DNA from: Akkermansiaceae bacterium
GTDB taxonomy: Bacteria; Verrucomicrobiota; Verrucomicrobiia; Verrucomicrobiales; Akkermansiaceae
Length of the DNA stretch: 57,460 bases
NCBI GenBank assembly: GCA_015062005.1
Contig: SUVL01000017.1
Coordinates: 1 to 57,460, forward strand
Direction: 5' to 3'
Position 1 is the stretch's first letter, and every line of letters starts with the position of its first letter. Positions 17,901-24,838 of this stretch are shown piece by piece. A model generated the notes under the pieces. It worked only from the letters and a program-made list of their open reading frames with translations, searched no databases and was not told where the DNA came from. Both the position numbers and the translations under genes were made by a program.

Positions 17901-18690
17901 TCACCAGACGGGCCGGTTCCTCAATATCGCCAGGCAGGAAATCCAGGTCGCGGTTATCCACAAAGCGGGGAGCCGGAGTATCCCAGGTGCGGTGCAAGGC
18001 TTCAAGCTCATCTGTGGCCTCCTCACGATTCTGCACAGACACCTTGGCTTTCTGGTTTTCGCCGCCCACCCACCAGGCAAAACAGGCTTCATTCTTACCG
18101 GTGGCGGGCATCTTCAGCAAATCAGCGTACACGTAATGCTGGGCGGAAAGATTCTTGCCCAGGGTACCCTCGCCCACCATGCAGATGCGCTGGCCGGGCG
18201 CGCGGGAGCACAGCTGGTTAGCGGCATTCATGGTGCGGGTCGTATTGACATCGCGGGAGGAAATCAACCAGCGGCGGAACATATCCGCGCGGCCCTTGGA
18301 ATAGGTAGCTGTAATCTTGCTGCCGTTTCCACTCACGCTCTTGCCGTAAATGGGTCCATCCCAGCTGTTCCACACACCAAGCAGGTGCTGAGCCGAGCCG
18401 CCATCGTTGTTACTCAGAATGCCGGAACTGGCCGTCACGCGCTGGTCAGGGCCGAGTTCCACCTGCAACTCGCCAATAGCGGCATCAAGACCGACCAGGG
18501 CCTGCTGGCGGGCCTCCGCCTGCAGCATGGTCTGCAACGCAATGCGGTTCTGCGAAGCAGCCGTTGCCATAATCGCCACAGCCAGCATGGCCAGCAGCAT
18601 CATAAGGGTCAGAGTTGCAATCAGTGCAAAGCCCTTCTTCTGGCGCTTGCGGGCGGGAGAGGAGAGTTTTTGAGTCTTTCTCAATTTCAT
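14947..18690 (-). CDS. Verru_Chthon cassette protein A-like, pilin-type N-terminus
   Basis: Read from ATG 18690 (a GTG at 18723 is a weaker choice), the protein has 1247 residues. The N-terminus is basic, then KKGFALIATLTLMMLLAML, a prepilin-like membrane segment without the usual Glu at position 5 of the mature form. The rest is a very large extracytoplasmic part with no recognisable enzyme motif. This arrangement matches Verru_Chthon cassette protein A, described from Verrucomicrobium and Chthoniobacter as part of a multi-gene pseudopilin-like cassette. None of the usual small partners B, C or D is next to it, so it is a stand-alone copy. It has its own promoter and terminator. Role unknown, possibly secretion or cell-surface structure. 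Confidence 0.78.
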   Translation of the reverse strand: MKLRKTQKLSSPARKRQKKGFALIATLTLMMLLAMLAVAIMATAASQNRIALQTMLQAEARQQALVGLDAAIGELQVELGPDQRVTASSGILSNNDGGSAQHLLGVWNSWDGPIYGKSVSGNGSKITATYSKGRADMFRRWLISSRDVNTTRTMNAANQLCSRAPGQRICMVGEGTLGKNLSAQHYVYADLLKMPATGKNEACFAWWVGGENQKAKVSVQNREEATDELEALHRTWDTPAPRFVDNRDLDFLPGDIEEPARLVTLASLPLVGSSSQAAGMPYFFDVTTTSYSLPINVSMGGFKQDLCLLLNKESLKDTDFAARTNQDCPIADNQQVPQGTEADMPIGSWQNLHAYYNCWPDGTAKDTKNFTARLLGDVQKAYTRMSGSAFDRKMNYKDDPEEMTSAELGQTFFDSRAMMEEGSQTAGYARTPVLLAFMSNFGLVTKETDKLAKDAPTYDLDMCFAPMFLWWNPYNVPMRVRGKQLWAQSLPYKTTWIDTYCVQQTNTWKYGWNNYLMQQSRYGQDYGDYFLAANGDENGDIVFEPGEVIFFSPAKARVTGDYSKQFANPWVPGYNPSSVSGYKARFYSGRAADTEDAPGVPSQANVDSGKFYVKLRLGQGQPDSAGTDGKWFAPKHAECLTVFTGYNGAGTPNSADTGTNKRGISPQRFVLGWYDSANVGETDTQFCGDKDAEWKTDGSQDDPDVPYYIGAVGVVAKSAGSHTNSVIFSNDYRTKLWQHSSPAFWGSAIINPDDQMRKYHPYQLAALRVSAGMDSAPMDNIGRNGFLGITSEGEQVSFASVLELPVHPPFSLAGFSGMRLQPGWYKSGTTGDYVTQGALRRMQYQAGVPGVGIGNAFADPCLPADDVYTYFQNNTEANDFATNAKIFGDFFDHGLMINDAMWDRWFCSSVSDMPTKNGRMKAEEVLTKFLKGDEELPVSRYKRVNTPYNDEQVIKRIMAEDGWKYIAQYLMIDGGFNVNSTSVEAWAAVLQGLAKRKLVAGKNNRLAFVEEGKSDNQVLFSRFMLSTTDKSVDGLGGYSMMQGSSAFRDGGMTSAWGEVRMLEAEGIRKLAEEMVKQVRQRGPFLSMSDFINRRLEQGENGLKGALQAAIDATDINRDFNDVKVPEARGQMFKNPAAGMGSLHTAAPGYLIQSDVLASLGNILTVRDDTFTVRSYGCVRNPNKAILAQAWCEAIVQRTMNYVDPTNKPQDVEYKPDGSRGEGLSNTNKVMGRQFRIVSFKWLDNWDI

Positions 18691-18714
18691 AAGAAAAAAT
18701 GCGAGTACTTTCTT

Positions 18715-18742
18715 ACTATACACAAGCCGCGGCCTGCGTCAA
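18715..18742 (-). promoter_or_regulatory. Promoter of the Verru_Chthon A gene
   Basis: On the reverse strand TTGACG (18737-18742) and TATAGT (18715-18720) are separated by 16 bp. The ATG is 24 bp past the -10 box. Confidence 0.6.
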
Positions 18743-18826
18743 GCAAATTCGCCCTAAATCAGCATTGAAATCGGGCATGCAAAGGGGGCAAATTCCGCCA
18801 CTTGGATGCGATTACCAAAAACGGGA

Positions 18827-18855
18827 TTGAACCGTTCCGGTCTCTGTGGTACAAT
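18827..18855 (+). promoter_or_regulatory. Promoter of the pheA operon
   Basis: TTGAAC (18827-18832), a 17-bp spacer and TACAAT (18850-18855). The pheA ATG at 18868 is 12 bp past the -10 box, giving a leader of about 5 bases. No attenuator-like hairpin or leader peptide fits in that space. Confidence 0.75.
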
Positions 18856-18867
18856 GCGCGCACGACC

Positions 18868-19932
18868 ATGAATTTAGATGAGCTGAGACAAGGGATTGAC
18901 GCAGTCGATGCACAACTGGTGGAGCTGCTCAAGCAGCGCGCCGCCTATGTACACCAGGTGGGGGAGCTCAAGAAAGCCAGCGGCGCCCCTACTTTCGTAC
19001 CCGAACGGGAGAATGCACTCATCTCAAAACTCCTCAAACTGAACGACGGCGTACTACCGGAAAAAAGCCTGCTGAGCATCTGGCGGCAGATTGTGAGCTG
19101 CTCGTTTCACCTGGAAGGGAACATGCGCATCGGCTACCTGGGACCGGAAGGCACCTGGAGCCACCAGGCTGCCCTGAGCCGCTTCGGCGACAGCGTGGAA
19201 CTGGTTCCCTACTCCTCCTTTGCCCACATCTTCGCTGCGGTGGAACGCAACGAGGTGAACTACGGCGTCATCCCCCTGGAGAACAGCACACACGGCAACG
19301 TAGTGCAGGCCATGGATTTCTTCGCCCATACCCACCTGAGCATCTGCGCCCAGGTGCACCAGAGCGTGCAGAACTGCCTCATGGCCAACATCCAGCCGAA
19401 GGGGATCCGCACTATTTACTCCCACCCCCAGGTGCTGGGGCAGTGCAGCGTGTGGTTGCAGCAGAATTACCCGGAAGCCGACCAGATACCCACTGCCAGC
19501 AGCACCGCCGCCGCCCGCATGGCCGTGGAGAAAGCTGCCGATGGCGCCGCCGCTCTCGGGAGCCCGCTGGCCGCCAGGCTGCACGGGCTCAACATTCTGG
19601 CCGAGCAGGTGCAGGACGTGGCCACCAACACCACACGCTTCGTGGTCATCGGCACCCAGAAGACGAAGCCCTGCGGCAAGGATCGCACCACCATCTGCTT
19701 CACCGTGCCGCACAAGGCCGGCGGTCTGGTGGATGTGCTGGAGTATTTCCGCACCTACGGCATCAACATATACTGTCTGGATTCCCGCCCCACGCGCGAC
19801 ACAGCATGGGAATACCTCTTCTACATCGATGTGGACGGGCATGAGGCAGCCGAGCCGCTGCGCAGCTGCCTGGCAGAGCTGAAAGCCCAGTGCCCCGTGT
19901 TCAAAGTGCTGGGCTCCTACCCCGAAAGCTGA
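18868..19932 (+). CDS. pheA: Bifunctional chorismate mutase/prephenate dehydratase
   Basis: The enzyme turns chorismate into prephenate and then phenylpyruvate for phenylalanine synthesis in the cytoplasm. From ATG 18868 (chosen because NLDELRQGIDAVDAQLVELL is the classic start of the mutase domain and a promoter lies just upstream) it has 354 residues. The chorismate mutase AroQ domain covers about 1-85. Prephenate dehydratase starts at MRIGYLGPEGTWSH (residue 86) and has the catalytic Thr256-Arg257-Phe258. A C-terminal ACT domain (about 272-350) has LDSRP at 304-308, the phenylalanine-binding counterpart of the ESRP motif, so feedback inhibition is expected. It heads an operon with the next three genes. 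Confidence 0.95.
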   Translation: MNLDELRQGIDAVDAQLVELLKQRAAYVHQVGELKKASGAPTFVPERENALISKLLKLNDGVLPEKSLLSIWRQIVSCSFHLEGNMRIGYLGPEGTWSHQAALSRFGDSVELVPYSSFAHIFAAVERNEVNYGVIPLENSTHGNVVQAMDFFAHTHLSICAQVHQSVQNCLMANIQPKGIRTIYSHPQVLGQCSVWLQQNYPEADQIPTASSTAAARMAVEKAADGAAALGSPLAARLHGLNILAEQVQDVATNTTRFVVIGTQKTKPCGKDRTTICFTVPHKAGGLVDVLEYFRTYGINIYCLDSRPTRDTAWEYLFYIDVDGHEAAEPLRSCLAELKAQCPVFKVLGSYPES

Positions 19933-19937
19933 ATATT

Positions 19938-20915
19938 ATGTCCTTCTCCCTTTCCCAGGCGCAGCAACTCCTCCTGCATGCCCGCCGCAGCGGGCGCCTG
20001 CCGCATGCCCTGCTGCTCACCGGCACCCCGGCGGCAGGCACCCACCAGCTGGCTCTTGCCCTGGCTGCCGAGCTGAACGGCGCCACTGCCACCTCGCTGG
20101 AGACCCTGCGCCATCCCATGTGCCGCGTGCTGCGTCCCGGTTCCAGGAGCCGCAAGATTCTCATTGAGGACATCCGCGGCATCGAGCCCTTCCTCGCCCT
20201 GCGAGCAGAAGAGGGAGCCACCAAGTTCATCGTCATCCTGGAGGCTGACCGCATGATGGAGGAAGCAGCCAATGCCTTCCTGAAAACGCTGGAAGAGCCC
20301 CCGCCGCAGACCCTCATCATCCTGATTACCGAGCAGCCCAGCCGCCTGCTTACCACCATTCTGTCCCGCTGTGTGCGCGTTCCCCTGCACGAGCCGGGCA
20401 ATGCCCTGAACCTCTCGGAAGCCCAGCGGGCTTTCCTGCCCGCAGTGGCTGCGGCCCTGCCCCTGGTCGGGTCCGATGTGGCAGCCCTGGCGCTGCGTGC
20501 CGATTTCCAGGCATTGCTGGCCGAGCGCAGGGAGCAGATTACCAAGCGGCTCACCGCAGCCGTCAAGGCCGAGGCCAAGGCCATAGCCGAAGGCACCGAC
20601 ATCCGCGACTGGGAAGCCCGGCAGAAAGACGCCACCGCCGCGCTCATCGAGACGGAGTACCTGGCCGAGCGCGAACAGATGCTGGAGCTGCTCTCCCTCT
20701 GCCTGGGCCAGGCCGTGCTGCTGGCCTCACACGCGCCGGATGTGCAGCCGCTCACCCCGGAAATAGCCGGGCTGGCCGCCGCGCGCCCCGTAGCGGAGCT
20801 CCTGCTGCGCATGCGTGCGCTGGAAGCCCTGCGCACCGACCTCAACTTCAACGTGAACGAGGCCCTCACGCTCGATTCACACCTGCTCAACATCATCGGT
20901 AATATCACGTTATGA
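19938..20915 (+). CDS. holB: DNA polymerase III delta-prime-like clamp-loader subunit
   Basis: ATG 19938 is 5 bp after the pheA stop and gives 325 residues. The N-terminal AAA+ fold is visible: HALLLTGTPAAGTHQLALALA replaces the P-loop and lacks the GKT/GKS residues, so it cannot hydrolyse ATP in the normal way. NAFLKTLEEPPPQT and the SRC motif (ILSRCVRV) are typical of delta-prime and tau/gamma proteins. There are no zinc-binding cysteines. The delta-prime subunit is the rigid stator of the loader that places the beta clamp on DNA. The yicC start overlaps its stop by 4 bp. The C-terminal half is divergent, as usual in this family. Confidence 0.85.
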   Translation: MSFSLSQAQQLLLHARRSGRLPHALLLTGTPAAGTHQLALALAAELNGATATSLETLRHPMCRVLRPGSRSRKILIEDIRGIEPFLALRAEEGATKFIVILEADRMMEEAANAFLKTLEEPPPQTLIILITEQPSRLLTTILSRCVRVPLHEPGNALNLSEAQRAFLPAVAAALPLVGSDVAALALRADFQALLAERREQITKRLTAAVKAEAKAIAEGTDIRDWEARQKDATAALIETEYLAEREQMLELLSLCLGQAVLLASHAPDVQPLTPEIAGLAAARPVAELLLRMRALEALRTDLNFNVNEALTLDSHLLNIIGNITL

Positions 20916-21787
20916 ACAGCATGACCGGATTCGGAGCCGCCACGGCTCCCCTGGGTGGTTCCTCCATCCGCGTAGAAATTGGCGGTGTCAACCGCAAACA
21001 GGCAGAAATCGCCGTTGCCCTGCCACGCGCCTGGGCCGCCCTGGAAACCACCGTGCGCGACATCGTGGCCGCAGCCGTCTCCCGCGGGCGCGTCAACGTA
21101 TCCCTCACCCTGCAGCAGGCTCCCGGAACCGCCGGTTCCCTGGCGCTCAACCGCGACAAGCTCGCCGCCCTCACCGCCACCCTGGCTGAGGCCGAAAGCA
21201 CCCTGGGCCGCAGCATCGATACCTCGCTGGATGCGCTTCTCCGCCTGGGCATCATTGCCGAGGAGACGGAAACCGATATACCGCTCGAAACCGTGCAGGC
21301 CGCGGCCGAACCCGCCGTGCGCGAAGCACTGGAAGCCTTCCTCAAGCTGCGCGCGCAGGAGGGCGAGAACATGAAGCGCGACCTGCTCGGCCGCATTGCC
21401 ACGCTGCGCCAGTTCCGCGAGCAGCTCATGGAACGCGCCGCCGGCGTGGCCACACGCCACCGCGAGGTGCTCCTCAAGCGCCTGGCCGAAGCCGGGCTCC
21501 CCCTTCCGCTGGACGACGAACGCATCATCAAGGAAATTGCCCTCTTTGCGGATAGGTGCGATGTGTCCGAAGAAATGACCCGCCTGGAATCCCACCTCAA
21601 CCAGTTCGAGAAAATCTGCGACAAAACCGAACCCGTGGGCCGCACGCTCGACTTCCTCTGCCAGGAAATCTTCCGCGAGCTCAACACCACCGGCTCCAAG
21701 GCCAACGATGCCGAGCTTGCCCAGCTCGTTGTCACCGCCAAGACCGAACTCGAAAAAATCCGCGAACAAGTCCAGAACATCGAATAA
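20912..21787 (+). CDS. yicC: YicC/YloC family endoribonuclease
   Basis: The 291-residue protein begins with NSMTGFGAA, the conserved start of the YicC family. It ends with the DUF1732 block: SEEMTRLESHLNQF, then GRTLDFLCQEIFRELNT and GSKANDAELAQLVVTAKTELEKIREQVQN. Family members are reported to be endoribonucleases that affect RNA turnover and stationary-phase survival. The ATG overlaps the stop of the preceding gene (ATGA), implying coupled translation. The gmk gene follows, an association seen in many bacteria. Confidence 0.93.
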   Translation: MNSMTGFGAATAPLGGSSIRVEIGGVNRKQAEIAVALPRAWAALETTVRDIVAAAVSRGRVNVSLTLQQAPGTAGSLALNRDKLAALTATLAEAESTLGRSIDTSLDALLRLGIIAEETETDIPLETVQAAAEPAVREALEAFLKLRAQEGENMKRDLLGRIATLRQFREQLMERAAGVATRHREVLLKRLAEAGLPLPLDDERIIKEIALFADRCDVSEEMTRLESHLNQFEKICDKTEPVGRTLDFLCQEIFRELNTTGSKANDAELAQLVVTAKTELEKIREQVQNIE

Positions 21788-21822
21788 TTCATACTTCGTA
21801 CTTCCCACCTCGTACTTCGTAC
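21788..21822 (+). repeat. Five tandem 7-bp repeats between yicC and gmk
   Basis: TTCATAC, TTCGTAC, TTCCCAC, CTCGTAC, TTCGTAC directly follow the yicC TAA. Consensus TTCGTAC. Same period and same kind of position as the arrays at 1671-1705 and 50604-50639, with an unrelated sequence. Confidence 0.7.
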
Positions 21823-21829
21823 TTTTACT

Positions 21830-22411
21830 ATGCTTGGCACCCTTCTCATCGTATCCGGTCCCTCCGGCAGCGGCAAGACCACCCTCTGCCGCCGCGCGGA
21901 AAAAGATGGTCTCACGGCCTATTCCATCTCCTGCACCACCCGCCAGCCCCGCCCCGGCGAACAGGATGGGGTCGACTACCACTTCCTCACCCCCGAGGAC
22001 TTTGCCGCCAAGGTGCAGGCCGGCGAGTTCCTGGAGCACGCCACCGTGCATGGCAACAGCTACGGCACCCTCAAGAGTGATATCATCGACCTCCTGCAGT
22101 CTGGCAAAAACGTGGTCATGGATATCGACGTGCAGGGTGCTGCCAGCATCCGCGCCTGCGAGGATGCCATCATCCGCCGCGCCTATGCCGATGTATACAT
22201 CCACATCCCTTCCGATGAACTGGAACGCCGCCTCCGCGGTCGCCAGACCGATGCGGAGGAAGTCATCCTCCTGCGCCTGCGCAACGCCGCCCAGGAAGAT
22301 GCCCGCATGGGCGAATACCAGTTCGCACTCGTCTCTGCCGACCGCGAGAGCGACTACGCCCGGTTCACCGCCCTGCTCACCACCCTGGGCATGCGCACCA
22401 CGCTGCAATAG
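21830..22411 (+). CDS. gmk: Guanylate kinase
   Basis: It phosphorylates GMP to GDP with ATP in the cytoplasm. The 193-residue protein has the P-loop GPSGSGKTT at 10-18, the GMP-binding STT-equivalent (SCTTRQPRPGE) and GVDYHFL, all at the usual spacing. MDIDVQGAASIR is the conserved Walker-B-like segment. The length is normal for the family. It is the last gene of the pheA operon; a new promoter lies right after its stop. Confidence 0.96.
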   Translation: MLGTLLIVSGPSGSGKTTLCRRAEKDGLTAYSISCTTRQPRPGEQDGVDYHFLTPEDFAAKVQAGEFLEHATVHGNSYGTLKSDIIDLLQSGKNVVMDIDVQGAASIRACEDAIIRRAYADVYIHIPSDELERRLRGRQTDAEEVILLRLRNAAQEDARMGEYQFALVSADRESDYARFTALLTTLGMRTTLQ

Positions 22412-22423
22412 TGCATTTCCTGC

Positions 22424-22452
22424 TTGAACTCGGCCTGAATCCGGCATAGAAT
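22424..22452 (+). promoter_or_regulatory. Promoter of the lipoprotein-radical SAM pair
   Basis: TTGAAC (22424-22429), exactly 17 bp, TAGAAT (22447-22452). The GTG start at 22459 is 6 bp past the -10 box, so transcription should begin at or next to the start codon. Confidence 0.75.
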
Positions 22453-22458
22453 AACACT

Positions 22459-22689
22459 GTGAAAATCACCCCTTCCAGCAACAGAACCAGCCCGCTGTAT
22501 CCCGTGTTCATCGCCATGGCGGGTGCCGTGCTGAGCGGCTGCGACAATCAGACTGTTCCGGGTATCGCGCCCTACCAGGAACCTGGCAACACCACGCAAC
22601 AGACCGAACAAGAGGATGAGCCTGGTACCCCCAGCGAGTCGACCCTTCAACAGGGAGAAGAGGCGCGCCGCATGCCGAATGAGGAATAA
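22459..22689 (+). CDS. Small lipoprotein, putative partner or substrate of the radical SAM enzyme
   Basis: The 76-residue product starts at GTG 22459, fixed by the promoter just upstream. A signal sequence ends in the lipobox AVLSGC, so the mature lipoprotein would be anchored through Cys28. The mature part is about 49 residues, rich in Glu, Gln, Pro and Thr, with no further Cys and no repeat. Its TAA shares an A with the ATG of the radical SAM gene (TAATG), which couples their translation. Pairs of a radical SAM/SPASM enzyme and a small lipoprotein are annotated in Bacteroidetes as an 'rSAM/lipoprotein system'. Whether this protein is modified or only accompanies the enzyme is unknown. Confidence 0.75.
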   Translation: MKITPSSNRTSPLYPVFIAMAGAVLSGCDNQTVPGIAPYQEPGNTTQQTEQEDEPGTPSESTLQQGEEARRMPNEE

Positions 22690-23798
22690 TGCCGGGGAAT
22701 CTGACGCTCACCCTGTGCCTGACGCACGATTGCAACCTGCGCTGCCGCTATTGCTACGCCGGCCGCAAGTATGCGCACGGCATGTCGCGGGGGACTGCGG
22801 AGAAAGCGCTCGACCTCGCCCTGATGGAAGCACAGGCCACCGGGCGCCATCTTGATATCTCCTTTTTCGGAGGCGAGCCGCTGCTGGAATGGCCCCTGCT
22901 GCAACACTGCTGCGACTACATCCGGCAAAAAGCAGCGGGCAGCGGCACGCGAATCCGCTACGGCATCACCACTAACGGACTCCTTCTCACACCGGAAAAA
23001 ACGGACTGGATGGCTGAGCGGGATTTCCTCGTCGGCCTCTCTATCGATGGCTCCCCCGCCATGCACAACACCAACCGCCTCTTTGCCAATGGGCGAGGCA
23101 GTCATGAATTGGCTGCCGCGGCGCTGGAGCTCATAGCAGCCCAGCCCCGGCTGCGCAGCAAGGTGATATGCGTGGTCAACCCGGCAAATTGCATCTACCT
23201 GAGCGAAGGAGTCCGCTGGTTGCACGCTCATTACCATGGTCCCATCGGGCTTAATTTCGACTACTGGAGCGAGTGGACGGACGAGCAATTTGAATTACTG
23301 AACCAGCAACTGGAACTGGTGGCGGCAGATACCACCCATTCCTACCGCCGCGGGCAGCCCCTGCGTCTGGAATGCCTGGAGGACAAAATCCTCACCCACC
23401 TGCACAGCAACAGTAAAAACTGCCTGCGCTGCCACATCGGCGAGCGGGAAATCGCAGTTTCCGTGGATGGCAACTTCTTCCCCTGCTCCCGCATGGTCGG
23501 AGTGGGGGACGAGCCGGACATCTGCTTCGGCAATGTGTACAGCGGCATTGACCGCGCCAGGCAGAACTACCTCATCGCCACGCGGGGCAACGACACTCCG
23601 GAATGCAAAATCTGCGAATGGCGCCACCGCTGCCTCAACACCTGCGGATGCACCAACTACGCTTCCTCCGGTGAAATCAACCGGGTCTCTCCCTTTCTCT
23701 GCAATCTGCAACAAACCCTCATCCGCCTGGCTGACACCATGGCCGAGACCCTCTACCGGGAACAGAACCAAACGTTCCTCCGCCTGTTTTACAGCTGA
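22689..23798 (+). CDS. Radical SAM/SPASM peptide-modifying enzyme
   Basis: The 369-residue enzyme has the [4Fe-4S]-SAM motif CNLRCRYC (Cys15, 19, 22) and the glycine-rich FFGGEPLLE near residue 60. TTNGLLL and LVGLSIDG complete the radical SAM barrel. A SPASM domain with further Fe-S cysteines spans about 245-321 (CLRC near 245-248, CKIC at 306-309, then Cys315 and the CGC pair). Such enzymes modify peptides or proteins, as in RiPP maturation or sulfatase activation. The start differs from that of known sulfatase-maturating enzymes, so a peptide maturase is favoured. The coupled lipoprotein gene upstream is the obvious candidate partner. Confidence 0.9.
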   Translation: MPGNLTLTLCLTHDCNLRCRYCYAGRKYAHGMSRGTAEKALDLALMEAQATGRHLDISFFGGEPLLEWPLLQHCCDYIRQKAAGSGTRIRYGITTNGLLLTPEKTDWMAERDFLVGLSIDGSPAMHNTNRLFANGRGSHELAAAALELIAAQPRLRSKVICVVNPANCIYLSEGVRWLHAHYHGPIGLNFDYWSEWTDEQFELLNQQLELVAADTTHSYRRGQPLRLECLEDKILTHLHSNSKNCLRCHIGEREIAVSVDGNFFPCSRMVGVGDEPDICFGNVYSGIDRARQNYLIATRGNDTPECKICEWRHRCLNTCGCTNYASSGEINRVSPFLCNLQQTLIRLADTMAETLYREQNQTFLRLFYS

Positions 23799-23807
23799 TT
23801 GGGCCCC

Positions 23808-24248
23808 CTACTTCGGCAGGGTTTCTGCGTTCAACGCCCGCTGCTCAAACCAGCGAGCCTTTGATTCGCTCAAAGGTAGCTGCAAATTCCCCAACGCACC
23901 GGCCCGGTACGCCGCCGCGAGAGTGGCACAGGCAGCACTCTGCCCCGCCAGAGCTCGGCGATGCAGCGCCACAGCATCTGCATATGCCTGAGCATTAGAC
24001 GCCAGCGGCCTAGCGGGATTCTGCTCCTGCAGCCAGGCCAGCAACAGCACACGGCCTAGCTCGTCATCCTCCGCCAGCACGGCGTGCTGCCAGGAATCCC
24101 CCGCAGCTGCCGGCTCAGAAACAGCACCCGAACGCACCTCCTGCCAGATGCGGGAGAACTCAGACGGGTCAAGAGTCACCGGTTCTGAGCCATCCAGCAA
24201 GGAGGCACAGGCCACCGGCGCCAGCAGAAAGGGCAGCAGCACCTTCAT
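23808..24248 (-). CDS. Exported protein with one Sel1-like repeat
   Basis: The 146-residue protein has an N-terminal signal sequence (MKVLLPFLLAPVACAS; the Cys could serve as a weak lipobox, but Ala-Cys-Ala is not ideal). The C-terminal third reads like a Sel1/TPR-type pair of helices: ADAVALHRRALAGQSAACAT followed by LAAAYRAGALG. The ATG overlaps the stop of the upstream gene (TAATG), so the two form an operon. No function can be given. Confidence 0.7.
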   Translation of the reverse strand: MKVLLPFLLAPVACASLLDGSEPVTLDPSEFSRIWQEVRSGAVSEPAAAGDSWQHAVLAEDDELGRVLLLAWLQEQNPARPLASNAQAYADAVALHRRALAGQSAACATLAAAYRAGALGNLQLPLSESKARWFEQRALNAETLPK

Positions 24249-24691
24249 TACTTGAGCAGATTGGCAGAGCGACGGGCAAAGTGGTGGGTCATCACCGTCC
24301 AGAGCTCCTGCAGCTTCTCCTCTTCAAAATAGGGCTCCTTCTTGAGCTCCCACATAACGGCGCTCACGCGATTCTGAGCCCGGGCGAGTTCCTCCAGCTG
24401 CGCATCAGTGCCACCTACCAGGGGACGCAGCAGGGAGAACTTATGCATGAGCTTCGCCTTGACCGTCTTGGCGCTCTTGGCATCGGAAATGGTCTTAAGC
24501 ATCGTCTCGGCCTCTGTCAAAGCGGTAATTTCGGTTACAAAAGCCCGGTCGAGGGTACTCTTGGGGACTGTTTTTTCCTTCCTGGAACGGCGATCTTCCT
24601 CCTCATCCTCCTCATCCTTTGCGAACACGGGGGAAGGAGCCAGCAGCGAAAGGCCTATGACAAGGGAGAAAAGAACGAGAAGTTTACGCAT
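24248..24691 (-). CDS. Exported helical protein of unknown function
   Basis: The 147-residue protein has a clear Sec signal peptide (cut after ...PSPVFA) followed by a strongly charged segment, KDEEDEEEDRRSRKEK. The rest is predicted to be alpha-helical, with no recognised motif. It has its own promoter (24722-24750) and is the first gene of a two-gene operon with the Sel1-like protein. Confidence 0.7.
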   Translation of the reverse strand: MRKLLVLFSLVIGLSLLAPSPVFAKDEEDEEEDRRSRKEKTVPKSTLDRAFVTEITALTEAETMLKTISDAKSAKTVKAKLMHKFSLLRPLVGGTDAQLEELARAQNRVSAVMWELKKEPYFEEEKLQELWTVMTHHFARRSANLLK

Positions 24692-24721
24692 AATGAAAAA
24701 TCAGAAGGGGGTTCTGTCGCG

Positions 24722-24750
24722 AGAATAGCACATGGGAGCTCAACTGTCAA
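24722..24750 (-). promoter_or_regulatory. Promoter of the exported-protein operon
   Basis: On the reverse strand TTGACA (24745-24750), 17 bp, TATTCT (24722-24727). The ATG lies 30 bp further on, one of the few longer leaders in this window. Confidence 0.65.
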
Positions 24751-24803
24751 ACGGTAAGCCGGGAATGCATGCTGTTTTTTCAGCTCAATGACAAAACTGC
24801 GAC

Positions 24804-24832
24804 TTGTTCCCAGGCTCAAACCAGTAAATAAT
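24804..24832 (+). promoter_or_regulatory. Possible promoter of the membrane-protein gene
   Basis: TTGTTC (24804-24809), 17 bp, AATAAT (24827-24832), with ATG 24839 six bp later. The boxes are weak, but the geometry matches the other near-leaderless promoters and supports the shorter start of the gene. Confidence 0.4.
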
Positions 24833-24838
24833 ACCAGC

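Noticed and set aside
16012..18768. 918-codon forward reading frame opposite the Verru_Chthon A gene
   Set aside because: The reverse-strand gene has a pilin-type N-terminus, promoter and terminator. The forward product is rich in His, Gly and Ile and has no recognisable domain.
19901..22447. 848-codon reverse reading frame across holB, yicC and gmk
   Set aside because: It runs through three well-conserved housekeeping genes and a heptamer array, and looks like GC-rich antisense.
22689..23798. Anaerobic sulfatase-maturating enzyme
   Set aside because: The start and the spacing of the radical SAM motif differ from known enzymes of that type and no sulfatase gene is near; not fully excluded.
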